From: Nitrospirota bacterium
GTDB taxonomy: Bacteria > Nitrospirota > Thermodesulfovibrionia > Thermodesulfovibrionales > Dissulfurispiraceae
Direction of reading: 5' to 3'
DNA length: 64,000 nt
Assembly: GCA_004321915.1 (NCBI GenBank)
Contig: SCQE01000041.1
Location: forward strand, 37,191-101,190
The notes beneath the pieces were generated by a model that saw nothing but the letters and a program-made list of their open reading frames with translations, was not told where the DNA came from and searched no databases. A program made the position numbers and the translations under genes. Below, in pieces: positions 1 to 10,656 of the stretch. Within the stretch, counting starts at the first letter, position 1; every line of letters starts with the position of its first letter.

Positions 1-34
1 AAAAAACAGAGACAAAGGCACAAGGGGGGCTTAA

Positions 35-478
35 ATGGCAAGGATAGGCATTATGACATGCTCGAACGCAACACAGGATTTGGGCTGCTCGTCCGCAAGC
101 TGTCTTGCGGACATGAGGAAACGCAGGGGCAGGTTTGCGGATTATCCCAAGGATGATACCCTTGACCTCATAGGCATCATCAACTGCCCCGGCTGCCCCA
201 CTCTCACAGGGTCCGACAAGCTCCTGCATCGCATCAGGGCGCTTACGGAATTCAGGGTGGATGTTATACATTTCACGAATTGTGTCAAAGCGCTTTGTCC
301 CTTCAAGAGAAAATACAAGACCTCATTGGAAGCGGCGTTTCCTCAAATCAAGGTGGTGATAGGCACTCATCAAGAGCATATTACGGACGATGAATTCAGG
401 GAACGGGTAAAATGCCTCTTCAGCCGTCCGCGCAAAAACATGGTGGATATGATACTGAACAGAGACCTCGAAGATTAA
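35..478 (+). CDS. CGGC domain-containing protein
   Basis: A 147-residue soluble protein of the CGGC family (PF08821), thought to bind metal or Fe-S through conserved cysteines; its biochemical role is not established. Cysteines lie at residues 9, 18 and 23, and a C51-P-G-C54 pair takes the place of the family's CGGC motif, with two more near residues 82-87 (NCVKALC). There is no signal peptide or membrane segment. A G-rich ribosome site precedes the ATG by about 7 bases. The gene is followed by an inverted repeat and then by the TauE gene. The family call is firm; function is unknown. Confidence 0.8.
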   Translation: MARIGIMTCSNATQDLGCSSASCLADMRKRRGRFADYPKDDTLDLIGIINCPGCPTLTGSDKLLHRIRALTEFRVDVIHFTNCVKALCPFKRKYKTSLEAAFPQIKVVIGTHQEHITDDEFRERVKCLFSRPRKNMVDMILNRDLED

Positions 479-496
479 GAAACACGCCATACTGAT

Positions 497-527
497 AAGA
501 TATTGATATTAGCATTCTCAATATCTT
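497..527. repeat. 10-bp inverted repeat (weak hairpin)
   Basis: AAGATATTGA at 497-506 is matched perfectly by its complement at 518-527, with an 11-base loop. No T-run follows, so it is more likely an operator or a weak 3' hairpin after the CGGC gene than a strong intrinsic terminator. Confidence 0.4.
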
Positions 528-614
528 AGACTTGAAAGAATTTATGCATAAGCCCGGCCGGAACACCCGACATCCCGAGAGAATGGAAACAAGAACGAGT
601 TACGAGTATTTGAC

Positions 615-1577
615 ATGGAACTTTTAAACGTATCTTTCTCCGTCTCGGGTGTCGAGACCAACCTGTTTTTCCCGCCCTTGGTTGCTATGGTCATTTCGTT
701 CTTCACATCCATGGGAGGCGTGTCCGGGGCCTTTCTGCTGCTTCCCTTCCAGATGAGCGTGATGAATTATACGGCGCCGTCCGTAAGCGGCACCAATCAT
801 GTTTTTAATGTAACGGCCATCCCCAGCGGAGTATATCGCTATATAAAAGAGGGCCGCATGGCATGGCCTATGACATGGGTTGTGATCGCAGGCACGCTTC
901 CGGGTGTTTTCCTCGGATACTACATAAGAGTGCTTTATCTTCCCGATCCTAGGGCCTTTAAATTCTTCGTGGGATGCGTACTGTTGTATATCGGCATACG
1001 GCTTGTCAAAGACCTCACCGTAAAGTCTAAAGATGCTGTAAATTCTCTGGAAGAAAAATTTATTACACAAACTGAAAAGACGAGAACAGGGCAAAACACA
1101 ACCCTAGTGTCCGGCATCCCTGCCGATGCGGTAGTGAGAACAATATCGGTAAGCCTTAAAAAAGTAGAATACGAGTTCTGGGGCGAGAGATTTTCATTCA
1201 GCACAATAGGCATGTTCTCGCTTGCCGCAGTTGTAGGCATTATCGGCGGCGTTTACGGCATTGGCGGAGGCGCCATCATTGCGCCCTTTTGCGTGGCAGT
1301 ATTTCGCCTTCCGGTATACACCATTGCCGGAGCGGCCCTTATGGGAACATTCATCACCTCTCTGGCAGGCGCTGTTTTTTTCACTGTTATTCCTTCAAGC
1401 GGCGGAATTTCGGCCATGCCCGACTGGCCTTTGGGAATACTCTTCGGGGCAGGCGGTTTCGCAGGCGTATACCTCGGGGCAAGGGCGCAAAAGTTCGTTC
1501 CGCAAAGGTTTATAAAGATCATGCTCAGCATAGTTATAATTTCGGTAGCGGCAAGGTATATCCTACAGTTCTTCTAA
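615..1577 (+). CDS. TauE/SafE family anion (sulfite/sulfonate) exporter
   Basis: A 320-residue inner-membrane permease of the TauE/SafE (DUF81) family, whose studied members export sulfite, sulfoacetate or related anions. Two hydrophobic halves each carry the glycine-rich family signature (SMGGVSGAFLLLP near residue 33; GGVYGIGGGAIIAPF near 212). They are separated by a long hydrophilic loop of about 60 residues (roughly 140-200), longer than usual. The ATG has no strong ribosome site. A sulfite link would fit the SorAB-like genes 25 kb downstream, but substrate cannot be read from sequence. Confidence 0.8.
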   Translation: MELLNVSFSVSGVETNLFFPPLVAMVISFFTSMGGVSGAFLLLPFQMSVMNYTAPSVSGTNHVFNVTAIPSGVYRYIKEGRMAWPMTWVVIAGTLPGVFLGYYIRVLYLPDPRAFKFFVGCVLLYIGIRLVKDLTVKSKDAVNSLEEKFITQTEKTRTGQNTTLVSGIPADAVVRTISVSLKKVEYEFWGERFSFSTIGMFSLAAVVGIIGGVYGIGGGAIIAPFCVAVFRLPVYTIAGAALMGTFITSLAGAVFFTVIPSSGGISAMPDWPLGILFGAGGFAGVYLGARAQKFVPQRFIKIMLSIVIISVAARYILQFF

Positions 1578-1679
1578 TACGCTCATACATGCGGGAGTCA
1601 GGATAAAAATTCTTGACAAAGATGAGAAAAGAGTGAAAACTATGATATACAAATTTCATTGACCAACAGGAGGGATGTG

Positions 1680-2062
1680 ATGAATCCGGAGGATCTCAAG
1701 TACCACAAGGAACACACTTGGGTCAAAGTTTCTGGCAAAAAAGCTACCGTAGGAATTACCGACTATGCTCAGGAATCGCTCGGCGATATTGTATATATCG
1801 ATCTTCCTGAAATAGAAACTACCGTTGAAGCAGGCACTGAGATGTCCGAAATCGAATCCACAAAAGCGACCTCGTCGGTCATCGCGCCTGTAAGCGGGAC
1901 CATAATCGAGACAAACGAAAAACTCGCGGACTCGCCCGAAATCATCAATGAGGAGCCTACAGGCAAGGGCTGGATCGCGATCATAGAGTTGGAGAACGCT
2001 TCGGAACTCGATGAACTGATGGACTCCGACGATTACGAAAGATACATTGAAGAAGAGTCTAA

Positions 2063-2066
<4 letters not shown>
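1680..2066 (+). CDS. gcvH: Glycine cleavage system H protein
   Basis: Lipoyl carrier protein of 128 residues that shuttles the aminomethyl group in glycine cleavage; related H-like proteins serve lipoate-dependent sulfur oxidation. The conserved HTW near residue 12-14 and the lipoylation site K62 in EIESTKATSSV are present. The ATG at 1680 is chosen over an upstream TTG because AGGAGGG sits 5-11 bases before it and the product then begins like other H proteins. The stop overlaps the start of the dihydrolipoamide dehydrogenase gene by four bases (ATGA), so the two are translationally coupled. No gcvT or gcvP is in the window, so an H-protein/Lpd pair in another lipoyl system is possible. Confidence 0.92.
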
Positions 2067-4748
<2,682 letters not shown>

Positions 4749-4761
4749 AAAGACAAACAGG

Positions 4762-5097
4762 ATGCCGTCAAACAGTAATCACAGAGACTTAAGGGAACAG
4801 GTCGCCGCAGAAAAAAAGCTGAGGAATATAGTCTTTTATTCCATAGCGGCAATAATACTCATTTATGCTGCGGCGACCCTGTTCTTCGGCGAGATGGGCT
4901 TCATCAAATTCTTCCATCTCAACAACACCAAAAAGAAACTCGAAACAGAGATTGTCCAGATAGAAAGACAGAACAGGGAACTCAAAACTCAGGTGAAGTC
5001 ACTAAAAGAAGACCCGTTCTACATGGAAAAGAGGGCGAGAGAGGATTACGGCCTCGCAAAACAGGACGAGTATATTTTCAAGTTCGAAGATAAATGA
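4762..5097 (+). CDS. ftsB: FtsB/DivIC-family septum formation initiator
   Basis: A 111-residue bitopic protein: a basic N-terminus, one membrane segment at about residues 22-43, then a coiled coil (about 50-80: repeated KK/E/L heptads) and the family's C-terminal region with REDYGLAKQDEYIFKF. FtsB/DivIC proteins bridge early and late divisome components in the periplasm. Position directly after eno supports the call. It overlaps the next gene by four bases. Confidence 0.82.
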   Translation: MPSNSNHRDLREQVAAEKKLRNIVFYSIAAIILIYAAATLFFGEMGFIKFFHLNNTKKKLETEIVQIERQNRELKTQVKSLKEDPFYMEKRAREDYGLAKQDEYIFKFEDK

Positions 5098-7271
5098 GCC
5101 ATACCCCTCTCTATATAGCCTTCCTGTGGCATATGCATCAGCCTTATTACAAAGACCCGTTTTCAGGGACTTTCCGCCTGCCTTGGGTAAGGCTTCACGG
5201 CACAAAAGATTATCTCGATATGGTCAAGATACTCGAAGATTTTCCGGCCGTTCATCAGACTTTCAATATCGTCCCATCGATGCTCGAACAACTGATCGAT
5301 TACACCGAAAACAAAGCCACCGACAAATATCTCGATCTGACGCTCAAGGCCCCGGCAGACCTTACGGAGCAGGAGATGATGTTCGTAATCGAGAACTTCT
5401 TTCTCGCAAACTGGGAAAACATGATAAAACCCTACCCTCGTTATTACGAGCTTCTGAGCAAACGCGGCTTCAGGTTCTCTAAAAACGACGCGGCCCGGAT
5501 AGCTAAATATTTCACGCACGAAGACGTCAGGGACCTGCAGGTCTTGTTCAACCTGTCATGGATAGACCCCATGTTCAAAAAAGAGGATGATTTTTTGAAC
5601 AACCTCGAACGCAAAGGCAAAAACTTCACCGAGAACGAAAAAAAACAACTTATAGAGAAGCAACTCGAAATACTAAGACGCATAATTCCGGAGTACAGGA
5701 GAATGGCGCTTTCAGGGCAGATAGAACTCTCCGTAACTCCGTTCTATCACCCCATCCTGCCGCTGCTGTGGGACACCGACTCCGCGCGTATCGGTATGCC
5801 TCAGGTCAAACTCCCCAAGAAGCGTTTTTCCCGTCCCGAAGACGCGAAAAAACAGATATCTATGGCCATAGAATACTTTGAAAAGATGTTCTCGTATAAA
5901 CCTCAAGGCATGTGGCCGTCCGAAGGTTCTGTCAGCGAGGATGTTGTAAGGGCCATAAACAGCTCCGGCATAAAGTGGATAGCTACCGATGAAGAGGTGC
6001 TTGCGCGCTCGATAGACAAGACCATAAGAGACCACGAAGGTCTATTGCTCGATGGGCGCTCCCTGTATCGGCCGCACAAATATTCTGACGTCTCGATCTT
6101 CTTCAGGGACCATAAGATGTCCGATCTTATAGGGTTCGTCTATTCCGGGTGGGAAACCAAAGCGGCTGTGGACGACTTTATGGCAAAGCTCGTTCACATA
6201 AAAAATTCCCTGCCCAATGACAGGCCGTATGTCATACCGATAATCCTCGACGGTGAAAACGCATGGGAATATTACAAAAATGACGGACAGGACTTCTTAA
6301 GGGCGCTCTATTCCTGTTTAAGCGAGGACCGCCGCTTTAAAACCGTAACAATGAGCGAATACATCAACGAGCACGGCCCGGGAGATAGTCTGCATAAATT
6401 GCATGCAGGCTCATGGATCAACGCCAACTTCGGCATCTGGCTCGGGCATGAAGAGGACAACACAGCGTGGGACTATCTTTCTCAGGCGCGCGAAGACCTC
6501 GACGCATTCGTAAAAGAGAACCCTGACAAGGATGTTTCCGAAGCATGGAAATCATTGTACGCCGCTGAAGGCAGCGACTGGAACTGGTGGTACGGCGACG
6601 AACACTCTACGGAAACCCAAGAAGACTTCGACGAACTGTTCCGGTTTAATCTGATGAATGCCTACAAAACAATAGGCAAAGACGTGCCGCCGGAACTTTT
6701 TGTCCCCATACTGCTCGAGGACAGGGACATCGCCCCATCCGTGCAGGTCAGGGGATTCATTTATCCGAAAATCGACGGTATTGTCACAAGTTATTTCGAA
6801 TGGTATCAGGCCGCAAATATCGATGTAAAAAAATCGGGCGGCAGTATGCACAAATCGGAAAGCTTTATAAAGGCGCTCTATTACGGTTTTAACAAGGACA
6901 ATTTGTATATAAGAATAGACCCGGCCAATGATTTCTCTAAAATCAAAGAGAAGCTCAAAATAGAGATAAACTTGATAGCTAACACTCCCTTTAAGCTGAC
7001 CTGCGATTTAAACTCGGTCCCGCTGAAGGCGCAGGTGAAAGAAAAAGTCGCAGGTCAATGGATGGGACTCAAAGAACTCACCGCACTGGCAGCGGATGAA
7101 GTTTTTGAGATAGAGGTCCCCTTTGAAGATATTCAGGCAAAAGAAAAGGACGAGATATCGATTTCAGTGGAGGTTTTAAAGAACGGCGATGAGCTCGAGA
7201 GGTGTCCTTGGAGGGGCCATATAACCCTTAATGTTCCGTCCCCCTATTACGAGACGATAATGTGGTATTGA
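5094..7271 (+). CDS. Glycoside hydrolase family 57 (alpha-amylase/glucanotransferase type)
   Basis: A 725-residue GH57 enzyme acting on alpha-glucans. Family regions are visible: HMHQPYY at the start (region 1), the presumed nucleophile in GMWPSEGSVSE near residue 280, and the presumed acid/base aspartate in IILDGENAWEYY near residue 388. The last ~170 residues form a separate beta-rich tail typical of the long GH57/DUF1957-like proteins. No signal peptide, so it is probably cytosolic and works with the glycogen phosphorylase encoded near the right end of the window. Exact specificity (amylase versus 4-alpha-glucanotransferase) cannot be told. Confidence 0.88.
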   Translation: MSHTPLYIAFLWHMHQPYYKDPFSGTFRLPWVRLHGTKDYLDMVKILEDFPAVHQTFNIVPSMLEQLIDYTENKATDKYLDLTLKAPADLTEQEMMFVIENFFLANWENMIKPYPRYYELLSKRGFRFSKNDAARIAKYFTHEDVRDLQVLFNLSWIDPMFKKEDDFLNNLERKGKNFTENEKKQLIEKQLEILRRIIPEYRRMALSGQIELSVTPFYHPILPLLWDTDSARIGMPQVKLPKKRFSRPEDAKKQISMAIEYFEKMFSYKPQGMWPSEGSVSEDVVRAINSSGIKWIATDEEVLARSIDKTIRDHEGLLLDGRSLYRPHKYSDVSIFFRDHKMSDLIGFVYSGWETKAAVDDFMAKLVHIKNSLPNDRPYVIPIILDGENAWEYYKNDGQDFLRALYSCLSEDRRFKTVTMSEYINEHGPGDSLHKLHAGSWINANFGIWLGHEEDNTAWDYLSQAREDLDAFVKENPDKDVSEAWKSLYAAEGSDWNWWYGDEHSTETQEDFDELFRFNLMNAYKTIGKDVPPELFVPILLEDRDIAPSVQVRGFIYPKIDGIVTSYFEWYQAANIDVKKSGGSMHKSESFIKALYYGFNKDNLYIRIDPANDFSKIKEKLKIEINLIANTPFKLTCDLNSVPLKAQVKEKVAGQWMGLKELTALAADEVFEIEVPFEDIQAKEKDEISISVEVLKNGDELERCPWRGHITLNVPSPYYETIMWY

Positions 7272-7301
7272 TCTTCAGCATGGATTGACGACAAAACGCA
7301 T

Positions 7302-8558
7302 ATGCCCGAGACCCTCTTCGAAAACTTCATAAGATTCGCCGAAAAACGGAAACTGTCCGAAAAGCTTTATGTCGTAGGCGGCGCCGTAAGAGACATGTTT
7401 ATGAATAACGAGCTTAAGGACATCGACATAGCGTTTATAGGCAATGCCCTCGAATTGGCAAAGGATTTCGCATCCGAAGCCGAAGCGTCCTATGTTCTGC
7501 TCGATGAAGATTTTTCGGTAGCAAGGGTGGTAAAAGGCAATCAGGTCATAGATCTGGCCAATATGAGATACGGGACCCTAGATATAGACCTGTCCGAAAG
7601 GGACCTGACCATAAACGCGATGGCCTTACCTTTACGATTCGCCGCAACCCGGAATATCGAAGAGATCATCGATCCGCTGAACGGCCTTGCGGACATAAAG
7701 AACAGGGTCATACGGATGGTCGCGGATGAGAATTTTATGAAGGACCCGCTGCGAATGCTGCGTGTTTACAGGTTTGCCGCAATACTGGGCTATTCTATAG
7801 AAGACAAAACAAGGGAGGCCGTAAGGGCCTTTGCCCCGATGCTCACCTCTGTTCCGGGCGAAAGAATAGCCGAAGAACTCAGGCATATATTTAAAAACGA
7901 CGAGTCGTGCAATATGCTTTCGTTAATGGCCGAAGACGGGTTGTTTCAAAAGGTCTTCGCCAAATGCGACCCCAAACAGGCATTGGATTTATACTGCGGG
8001 GTCGAAGAGATGCTTGATCCATCAAGCAATAACTTGACAGCTTCGACCAAAGATTTTGTCAAGACAAATCCTGTTATGATCTGCCTTAAGCTGTCGACTT
8101 TGTTCCAATCCGAAAAAAACATTGTCGCATTCTCATCGGCCATGAAAATTTCACGTCAGGAAGCCGAACTGACAAAACGGTATTTTTGCGGCAGAAACCT
8201 GCTTGCAGATTTACGCGTTAAAGACGCGGCGCCCGACTCGAAAGAGGCCGTAGGCTTCCTGATAAAATTCAGGCATGACATATATCCGTTATCGGTATTG
8301 GCGACGGCCATGGACAGAGGAATATCGGATTATTGCAAAGGCCTTATATCCTTCTATGAAACCGTTTTCAAAAAGAGAGAATCGCTTTTGCCGCTCATTA
8401 ACGGCTATGACATAAAAAAAGAATTCGCACTTAAAGCATCGCCTCTCTTCAAAAAGATCCTAGACGCAATCGAGCTCGGCGTATTGGAAGGCAATATTGC
8501 CGAAAGGGAACAGGCGCTGTCGCTTGCCCGCGAAGTCATAAACAGGAATATGATTTAA
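7302..8558 (+). CDS. cca: CCA tRNA nucleotidyltransferase / poly(A) polymerase family
   Basis: Class II nucleotidyltransferase of 418 residues that builds or repairs the CCA end of tRNA. The N-terminus carries the GGAVRDMF and KDIDIAF catalytic motifs with two acidic residues, followed by RDLTINAMA and the RMLRVYRFAA helix. The C-terminal half is a helical region weaker in similarity. There is no HD domain signature in it. A poly(A) polymerase is the alternative. The ATG at 7302 lacks a strong ribosome site but matches family N-termini. Confidence 0.87.
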   Translation: MPETLFENFIRFAEKRKLSEKLYVVGGAVRDMFMNNELKDIDIAFIGNALELAKDFASEAEASYVLLDEDFSVARVVKGNQVIDLANMRYGTLDIDLSERDLTINAMALPLRFAATRNIEEIIDPLNGLADIKNRVIRMVADENFMKDPLRMLRVYRFAAILGYSIEDKTREAVRAFAPMLTSVPGERIAEELRHIFKNDESCNMLSLMAEDGLFQKVFAKCDPKQALDLYCGVEEMLDPSSNNLTASTKDFVKTNPVMICLKLSTLFQSEKNIVAFSSAMKISRQEAELTKRYFCGRNLLADLRVKDAAPDSKEAVGFLIKFRHDIYPLSVLATAMDRGISDYCKGLISFYETVFKKRESLLPLINGYDIKKEFALKASPLFKKILDAIELGVLEGNIAEREQALSLAREVINRNMI

Positions 8559-8606
8559 ATCATATTAATCAGGAATAAAAATGTTTTATGATTTAATCAC
8601 AGCTTA

Positions 8607-8661
8607 GTGGGGCAAGCCCACATAATCTCCCCAGGGACTCTCTACTCCCCAGAGAGTCCCT
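8607..8661. repeat. Two consecutive perfect hairpins
   Basis: GTGGG at 8607-8611 pairs with 8617-8621, and AGGGACTCTCT at 8633-8643 pairs perfectly over 11 bp with 8651-8661 around a 7-base loop. The second hairpin is followed by ACCCCTTTT and then directly by the next ATG at 8671. It could end transcription after cca or fold in the leader of the Fe-S gene. Confidence 0.55.
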
Positions 8662-8670
8662 ACCCCTTTT

Positions 8671-9678
8671 ATGAATACTGAAAAAACAGACCGCCCTCAG
8701 ATAAGAAAAATCAGATACGCCGTACAATGGACGATCTTTCTGCTCGTCGTTTTTGCCGGATACAGGTTTGCGGTCTTCGTGGACGCAATCGAAAAGGGTA
8801 ATTTGCCTGCTTTTCAGCGCCCGCCTTCGGTCGAGGGTTTTCTGCCGATAGGAGGCCTTATGTCGCTTAAACTCTGGGCCGCAACCGGCATCTTCGATCC
8901 GATACATCCGGCCGCCCCTGTAATACTCTTTGCCGCGCTCACACTCTCTTTTGTATTCAGAAAGGCCTTTTGCGGCTGGATATGTCCGGTAGGGACTTTC
9001 TCCGAGGCCGCTTGGAAAACAGGGCAAAAGGTATTAGGAAGGACATACCGGATCCCTAAATACGCGGATTACGCCCTGCGTTCGCTCAAATATCTGCTGC
9101 TGGCATTTTTCATGTTTATTATCGTTGTGAAAATGTCGCCGCCGCAGATCATTTCATTTCTAGAAACGCCTTACTGGAAGGTAGCCGACATCAAGATGCT
9201 GAAGTTTTTTACCGAAATGTCCACGACATCGAAGATCACACTCTCGGCGCTCGTAATACTCTCCCTCTTTTATAAAAACTTCTGGTGCAGGTATCTATGC
9301 CCTTACGGGGCCTTGGCAGGACTGTTCGGCAGCGCAGGCCCGGTCAGAATAAAAAGAGACCCCGACCGCTGCATTCAGTGCGGTCTTTGCGCAAAAAACT
9401 GCCCTTCGCTGCTGCCTGTCAATAAGAAAGAGAACGTAAAATCTCCTGAATGCACCGCTTGCCTCACCTGCGTCAGTTATTGTCCTGCAAAAGGAGCGCT
9501 GGATATTTCGATATTAGGCCGGAAAACTTTCAGGCCCGAAATATTCATATTACTCGCGCTAACGCTTTTTTACGGAATAATCGCGGCCGCAATGCTGACG
9601 GGCAAATGGCATTCATCCATAAGCGTCGCGGAACTTCACTCTCTGACGCCTTTTCTCGAAAGACTCGCCCACCCTTAG
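8671..9678 (+). CDS. NapH/NosR/CcoG-like polytopic 4Fe-4S protein
   Basis: A 335-residue inner-membrane electron-transfer protein. After the first membrane segment come two family motifs, CGWICPVGTF and CRYLCPYGAL, each next to a membrane helix. Two cytoplasmic ferredoxin-type clusters follow (CIQCGLCAKNCP and CTACLTCVSYCP, about residues 230-275), then a final membrane helix. NapH/NosR/CcoG relatives pass quinol electrons to periplasmic reductases or help oxidase assembly. No such reductase is adjacent, so the partner is unknown. No Shine-Dalgarno site is visible; a hairpin lies immediately upstream. Confidence 0.85.
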   Translation: MNTEKTDRPQIRKIRYAVQWTIFLLVVFAGYRFAVFVDAIEKGNLPAFQRPPSVEGFLPIGGLMSLKLWAATGIFDPIHPAAPVILFAALTLSFVFRKAFCGWICPVGTFSEAAWKTGQKVLGRTYRIPKYADYALRSLKYLLLAFFMFIIVVKMSPPQIISFLETPYWKVADIKMLKFFTEMSTTSKITLSALVILSLFYKNFWCRYLCPYGALAGLFGSAGPVRIKRDPDRCIQCGLCAKNCPSLLPVNKKENVKSPECTACLTCVSYCPAKGALDISILGRKTFRPEIFILLALTLFYGIIAAAMLTGKWHSSISVAELHSLTPFLERLAHP

Positions 9679-9684
9679 CGCTAC

Positions 9685-9993
9685 TCAGTAGATGACAGGA
9701 CAATGCAAATGCTCCCTAGGCGAGAAAGAATACTCCCCTAGGCGGTCAGTTTCCCACAGTCCCAGCAAGACAGGCCTTTTGCCGAGTTTTTCGGAGATCC
9801 TGAAAGCCGTGCAAAAGACCTCGATAAACGAATTGTCCATATCCGTAACAGCTCCGAAGTCGAAAAAGACCCGGTCATGATCGCTTATGTATTTCATTAG
9901 AACATTTTTCATTTCCTGCGTGTTGTCGTGCGACAGACTGCCGCGAAACACAAGTATGCTCACATCATCCGATTTCTTAAAGGCCCAGCTCAT
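9685..9993 (-). CDS. STAS-domain (anti-anti-sigma-like) protein
   Basis: A 102-residue single STAS domain, like SpoIIAA-type antagonists and B12-independent sensory STAS proteins. The pattern is a short beta strand, LSHDNTQEMKNVL helix, VFFDFGAVTDMDNSFIEVF (central strand and switch helix) and a final strand. The residue at the usual phosphorylatable position in DMDNS appears to be N-S, so phosphorylation at that serine is plausible. It overlaps the upstream small gene by four bases. A sigma-54 promoter lies ahead of that pair. Confidence 0.72.
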   Translation of the reverse strand: MSWAFKKSDDVSILVFRGSLSHDNTQEMKNVLMKYISDHDRVFFDFGAVTDMDNSFIEVFCTAFRISEKLGKRPVLLGLWETDRLGEYSFSPREHLHCPVIY

Positions 9994-10223
9994 GCCGCTA
10001 CACCCCGCCTGTCTTTATGTTTGGACGCCATACAGGGACCGGTCCCCACGCCGAGCATTCCGATCAACCTGTCCTTTTCGGACTGGACCATGCCGGCCAC
10101 GGACGCGTACCTGTCGAACCATTGTCCTTTGAAAAACTTGATGCTTTCTTCCTTCTCATGGGGGTTCCAAAGATCACATATTGACTGCATAATCACCGCC
10201 TCGGCAAGCGTCCGGGCTCCCAT
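9990..10223 (-). CDS. Small protein of unknown function, STAS operon
   Basis: A 77-residue protein with no recognised family. It has an acidic/aromatic core (ICDLWNPHEKEESIKFFKGQWFDRY) and a basic tail. The start at 10223 is chosen because GGGAGG lies 7 bases ahead; a longer reading frame would run through the -24/-12 promoter at 10316-10331 and is not credible. It overlaps the STAS gene by four bases, so the two are translated together. Its leader carries an inverted repeat (10255-10262 with 10265-10272). Role presumably in signal transduction with the STAS partner; this is inference from context only. Confidence 0.6.
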   Translation of the reverse strand: MGARTLAEAVIMQSICDLWNPHEKEESIKFFKGQWFDRYASVAGMVQSEKDRLIGMLGVGTGPCMASKHKDRRGVAA

Positions 10224-10315
10224 AAGCATACCTCCCTTATTACCTTTGTTATATTCTCCTCCCCGGAGGAGAGATGGTTTCGCGGTACTCCGGAAATATT
10301 CATCGATGACATTTA

Positions 10316-10331
10316 AGCAAAAGCGATGCCA
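10316..10331 (-). promoter_or_regulatory. Sigma-54 (-24/-12) promoter for the STAS operon
   Basis: On the minus strand the sequence is TGGCATCGCTTTTGCT: GG and GC are separated by exactly 10 bases and TGGCAT-N5-TTGCT matches the consensus closely. It lies about 93 bases ahead of the start codon at 10223. Confidence 0.75.
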
Positions 10332-10446
10332 GAACATAGAATTTCAATAAATCAACAAGTTGTATGCTTGCAATATTATATTCAGGCATTATGAACAGGT
10401 TATACTGAATGACGGAAGCTCATTTTAATTCATTCTTTCTTTTGTG

Positions 10447-10476
10447 CCGGTCCATAATGACCGGTCCAAAATGGAA
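10447..10476. promoter_or_regulatory. Tandem activator site A (putative enhancer)
   Basis: Two copies of a 14-bp element start at 10449 and 10463 (GGTCCATAATGACC, then GGTCCAAAATGGAA). The first copy sits inside an 18-base near-perfect dyad, CCGGTCCATAATGACCGG. The same tandem element recurs at 15457, 25387 and, weaker, 28055. It ends 54 bases before the GG of the rightward promoter. Confidence 0.68.
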
Positions 10477-10528
10477 AGATTTCCATTCTTATGCCGAACA
10501 AACACTGAATTTCATATAGTTAATCTAC

Positions 10529-10544
10529 AGGCATGACCTTTGCT
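10529..10544 (+). promoter_or_regulatory. Sigma-54 promoter for the MASE3 kinase/regulator operon
   Basis: AGGCATGACCTTTGCT: GG-N10-GC spacing is exact, and GGCATGA-N3-TTGCT fits the -24/-12 consensus except for the first base. Confidence 0.75.
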
Positions 10545-10656
10545 TGTTATGTATCCATAAGAAAAATAGTTGTAACGACCCTTGACGAATATTGTTTAGG
10601 TGCCAATTTGATATAATTGCTTATCACACTTGTTTAATAAGGGGCCGCCGTTTTTA

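Larger units (their letters stand above)
10224..10656. other. Divergent regulatory region
   Basis: No gene is seen here. The 433 bases hold two divergent sigma-54 promoters, a central tandem activator-type site (10447-10476) and an AT-rich linker. The kinase gene is on the right and the STAS pair on the left. Confidence 0.7.

Noticed and set aside
1613..1646. TTGACA followed by TATGAT ahead of gcvH as a sigma-70 promoter
   Set aside because: The two boxes are 22 bases apart, too far for a normal promoter; no better pairing was found.
1578..1680. Glycine riboswitch ahead of gcvH
   Set aside because: The gap is only about 100 bases and shows none of the tandem aptamer core sequences.
8600..8665. 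Repeats near 8.6 kb as a CRISPR array
   Set aside because: There are two different hairpins, no repeated unit with spacers, and no cas gene.
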